NCBI GenBank assembly: GCA_963922205.1
Contig: CAWUHX010000132.1
Coordinates: 434,001 to 498,000 of the forward strand
Length of the DNA: 64,000 nucleotides
Reading direction: 5' to 3'
Origin: Romanomermis culicivorax
Lineage: Eukaryota; Nematoda; Enoplea; Mermithida; Mermithidae
Shown: positions 61,684 to 64,000 of the stretch, piece after piece
Layout: every line of letters starts with the position of its first letter
How positions within the stretch are numbered: position 1 is the first letter of the stretch
The notes under the pieces: model-generated
Databases searched by the model: none
What the model was told of the DNA's origin: nothing
Seen by the model: the letters and a program-made list of their open reading frames with translations, nothing else
Position numbers and translations under genes: made by a program

Positions 61684-61989
61684 ATACCACAAACCCTACT
61701 ATTAAAATTTTGTGAATGTTTCTTATTTGTATATCTTATTAAAGCATTTTTGTTAATATAGTTTATAAAAGCAGGAATAACTGGTGGTAAACCATAAGAA
61801 TCAAAATAATATACAGAGTTAGCATTATCAAAATACATAGCTATCCAATGACTTCCTTTTTGAAAAGATGTATTGGTGTTTGCAATTAAAGCCACAGGTC
61901 TTTTAACTATCTTTGGTAGAGTATCGCAAGCAAAAACCCCTAAAAAATTTTTTGATAATAGCCCATCTTGTTGAACATAATATGTCAAT

Positions 61990-63083
61990 TCAAAGTTGTT
62001 CATCATAATCGTCATCGTCGTCGTTTTGTATATCCTTTTCTGAAATCCAGCTGTTGAATTTTTCAGGATAACCCCACCACTTCACAAGTACTCTATTCTG
62101 ACCATCTGGTAAACGTTTAGTTTTCAGAACCTTTTCAATTTTGTATTCTTTGATATTAGGATTAAAATCAATTTTCTGTAGTTCTTTTTCATAAAAACGT
62201 CCTTCTATATCTTCACCTTCCAGATCTTGAATTGTATAAAGTATATGATTTCGGGTCTTCACAATATGCTTTACTTTGAAAACTTCTTCACTCCATTGAG
62301 GTAAATAACCTTTGTCAAATACACCTCTATGTTTACTAATTCACAGGTAATCTCCTATATCAATCTAAGACTTTCTAGTGTATAATCTTTCAGGGTAGAG
62401 TCTTTGCCATATAATTTTTTCGTTAGAATAATCTACATTAATAGGTTTTTCCTTAATCGATCTATGAACAGAGTGATTGTAGTTGGAAACAACTGAGGGT
62501 AAAATATCAATCCATTTATAAGTAGTAAACTCTGTAAAATATTTAAATAATTTAGTTTTTAAAGTTCTATTAAACTGTTCCACTATTGAACATTTGATGT
62601 CTTCGTTTTGAGAAGTAAAAAAATGTATATCATTAGTTTTCAATAATTTTTGGAAATCTTTGTTGACAAATTCTTTTCCTTTATCGCTGCGCACTCTCCA
62701 AGGGATTCGACCTCTTTTTAAAATATTTTGAAAAGCATCACAAACATTCTTTGAATGTTTTGATTTTAATGGTTCAACCCATGTGTATTTACTTAATACA
62801 TCTATACATGTAAGCATAAATTTGTATCCATCGTTAAAATCTGCTAAAGAAGACATATCTGCCAAATCAATTTAGCTGTAACATAAATACGATTACGTGA
62901 AAATTTTTTGTTGACTTGTTTATGTAAAGTATAACTATCTTGTTTTGAAAGCCAATCTTTAACATTTTTAGGTGTAATTGTTTTACGGTGTTTTCTAGCT
63001 TCAGCATATAATTTTTCAATACTAGAAAAAGCTGTAGGATTTCCGTGTAAATTTTTGTATAATTCCGAAAGTAAGGTGTTCAT
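61990..63083 (-). pseudogene. Polinton integrase (DDE core plus chromodomain)
   Basis: Start near MNTLLSELYKNLHGNPTAFS (63083). The N-terminal region with LSKQDSYTLHKQ and KKFSRNRIYV ends at a frameshift near 62870. The DDE core is in the next frame (62865-62365): CIDVLSKYTW (Asp), VRSDKGKEF (Asp), SIVEQFNRTLK (Glu). After a stop at 62365 and a further frame change, the C-terminal part (62262-61990) holds a chromodomain, YKIEKVLKTKRLP...[17 protein letters not shown]. Polinton integrases join element ends to the target with a 6-bp duplication. At least two frameshifts/stops make this copy inactive. Confidence 0.88.
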
Positions 63084-63087
63084 CGCT

Positions 63088-63963
63088 CTAGTACAAAGGA
63101 GTATGCCGTCTAAGTGCTCTAACTTTGCATCGTATCTTCTTTTCTGTTGAGTTCCCTTTATTAAAGAATGAATCGTCTTTGATATCTTCCTCGGCACCAC
63201 TTGAAAATAAATCAACACCTTTCACAAGTGGTTTATTCAACTGTTTGACACTACTAACTGTCTGATCATCTGATTCTTCCCGAGGTGTATGGTAGGAGAG
63301 TTTCTGAGGTAAAGTGAATAACATTTTACGTAATGGGTTTCCTATAGCCTCTAATGGTACATTATATTTTTTCAAAGCCTTAACAAACTCATCTACTCCA
63401 AGCATTTGTGTAATTTTTGAACGTTTACGAGACAAATCATGTAATAAATCAATAATATGTGATCCTTCAATTAATTTTCCATCAATTAATACTTCACCTT
63501 GCTTATTAACATTTATACTAGGGTTACGTCGCACATGTTCCAATAATAAGGATGCTGAGCATTTAAACTGTTTAGGAATACCACTAAGTAACTTTTCATC
63601 ATTCAGCCAGTTTTTTTCTTTTTGTTTCAAATCGTCGCTATCATTCTCATCTTCTTCGTTATCAATATCTTTTTGTTTTAAAATCACTGTAGAAGGTTGA
63701 GCCTTTTCATGTTGAAAAGTTAAATATTGTGAAAATAGTTGTGAGTACATTTTTTATTGTTCTTCGGGCATTAATGTATTATCTTTCAAAATGCGCTCTA
63801 GCTCCTTACGATACATGTCAACTTGCTTAGCTATACCTGTCTTTTCATTTGAAATTGTCGTCGAAGAAGAAGCCTGAGAGTTATTCAACTTATTCAGAAC
63901 CTCCTGAGGTATAAGAGCAAATTTATTAGCAAATTTCATTCTATAATAATTTCTCTGTAACAA
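63088..63963 (-). pseudogene. Conserved Polinton ORF upstream of integrase, unknown function
   Basis: One frame from 63963 (or MKFANKFALIPQEVL at 63939) to 63088 with a single in-frame TAA at 63754-63756 (…PEEQ*KMYSQLF). GEVLIDGKLIEGSHIIDLLHD, RKRSKITQMLGVDEFVKAL and NVPLEAIGNPLRK recall a protein often found beside integrase in animal Polintons, with no assigned role; the identification rests on memory of the family. Acidic in the first third, basic at the end. The stop codon overlaps the start region of the integrase gene. Confidence 0.6.
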
Positions 63964-64000
63964 AACTTGCTAATGTAGATAATAAAATGGGTAGTACTAG
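63964..64000. other. Right edge of window
   Basis: Too short to interpret; the Polinton may continue beyond it. Confidence 0.3.

Larger units (their letters stand above)
60502..62015 (-). pseudogene. Adenain-like cysteine protease of Polinton, split by hAT
   Basis: N-terminal piece 62015-~61684: [11 protein letters not shown], then GSHWIAMYF with the catalytic His and YYFDSYG with the Asp/Glu position. The C-terminal piece 60681-60502 starts at the catalytic Cys in CGIYTLYF. Between them lies a 1,002-bp insertion, and the 8-bp target duplication covers the codons around that Cys, so the break is exactly at the active site. In adenoviruses the C5 protease matures capsid proteins. The ORF start overlaps the integrase end by 26 bases; a Met at 62003 is the better start. 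Confidence 0.8.
57070..63963 (-). mobile_element. Polinton/Maverick element (partial, decayed)
   Basis: Minus-strand gene order: conserved ORF (63963-63088), integrase (63083-61990), adenain-like protease (62015-60502), membrane protein (60335-60027), minor capsid (60030-59125), pVI-like protein (58989-58464), major capsid (58467-57070). Neighbouring genes overlap by 4 bases (ATGA-type) or a little more, as in compact viral genomes. Family B DNA polymerase and the packaging ATPase are not in the window; they may lie beyond the right edge or be lost. Terminal inverted repeats were not found. Lesions affect the conserved ORF, integrase, pVI-like and major capsid genes, and a hAT insertion splits the protease. 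Confidence 0.9.

Overview
The window looks like repeat-rich nuclear DNA from an invertebrate animal. Almost every recognisable gene belongs to a mobile element: a Helitron, Ty3/gypsy-type retroelements, a TIR-bounded composite element, a hAT derivative and a Polinton/Maverick. Short spliced introns (46, 61, 74 and 86 bp) and an AT-rich, TACTGTAG-studded background suggest a nematode, but this is an inference with low confidence. I see no single-copy host gene that I can name.

Layout: (1) 159-6022, minus strand: a decayed Helitron that reads as one long protein (Ulp1-like protease, zinc region, HUH Rep, PIF1-like helicase), broken by one stop codon and one frameshift. (2) ~6285-8400: a satellite of ~71-bp monomers arranged as 142-bp dimers. 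(3) ~8896-20448, plus strand: a gypsy-type element with gag, a spliced accessory ORF, and an envelope-like glycoprotein fused upstream of two aspartic proteases and reverse transcriptase, then RNase H and integrase. (4) 20449-21876 and 25312-52982 (interrupted): a ~1.43-kb LTR-like unit ('A', TGT...ACA) as an inverted pair around 3.4 kb of largely unrecognised DNA. (5) 25596-52005: a 26.4-kb insertion ('E') inside the second A copy. Its ends are 1,064-bp inverted repeats of the same length and very nearly the same sequence, start TGTTG, and are flanked by a 4-bp TTCT duplication. It holds two copies of a gene for a DEDDy-exonuclease-like, RGG-tailed protein, a protease-RT-RNase H-integrase gene without LTRs, an inverted gypsy leader+gag fragment, and two more A units (one with a clean CTCC duplication). 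(6) 52983-57069: AT-rich DNA with diverged duplications, a strong hairpin and one small GC-rich spliced gene. (7) 57070-63963, minus strand: a Polinton with capsid, minor capsid, pVI-like, membrane, protease and integrase genes, most of them broken, the protease being split by a 1,002-bp hAT derivative with an 8-bp target duplication.

How the pieces relate: the nesting gives a relative order of events. A came before E, the Polinton came before the hAT, and E has near-identical ends but a decayed, rearranged interior. The two observations most worth following are the TIR-bounded element carrying a retroviral-type pol plus an exonuclease-like gene, and the gypsy-type element whose envelope-like protein lies in front of a duplicated protease in the same reading frame.
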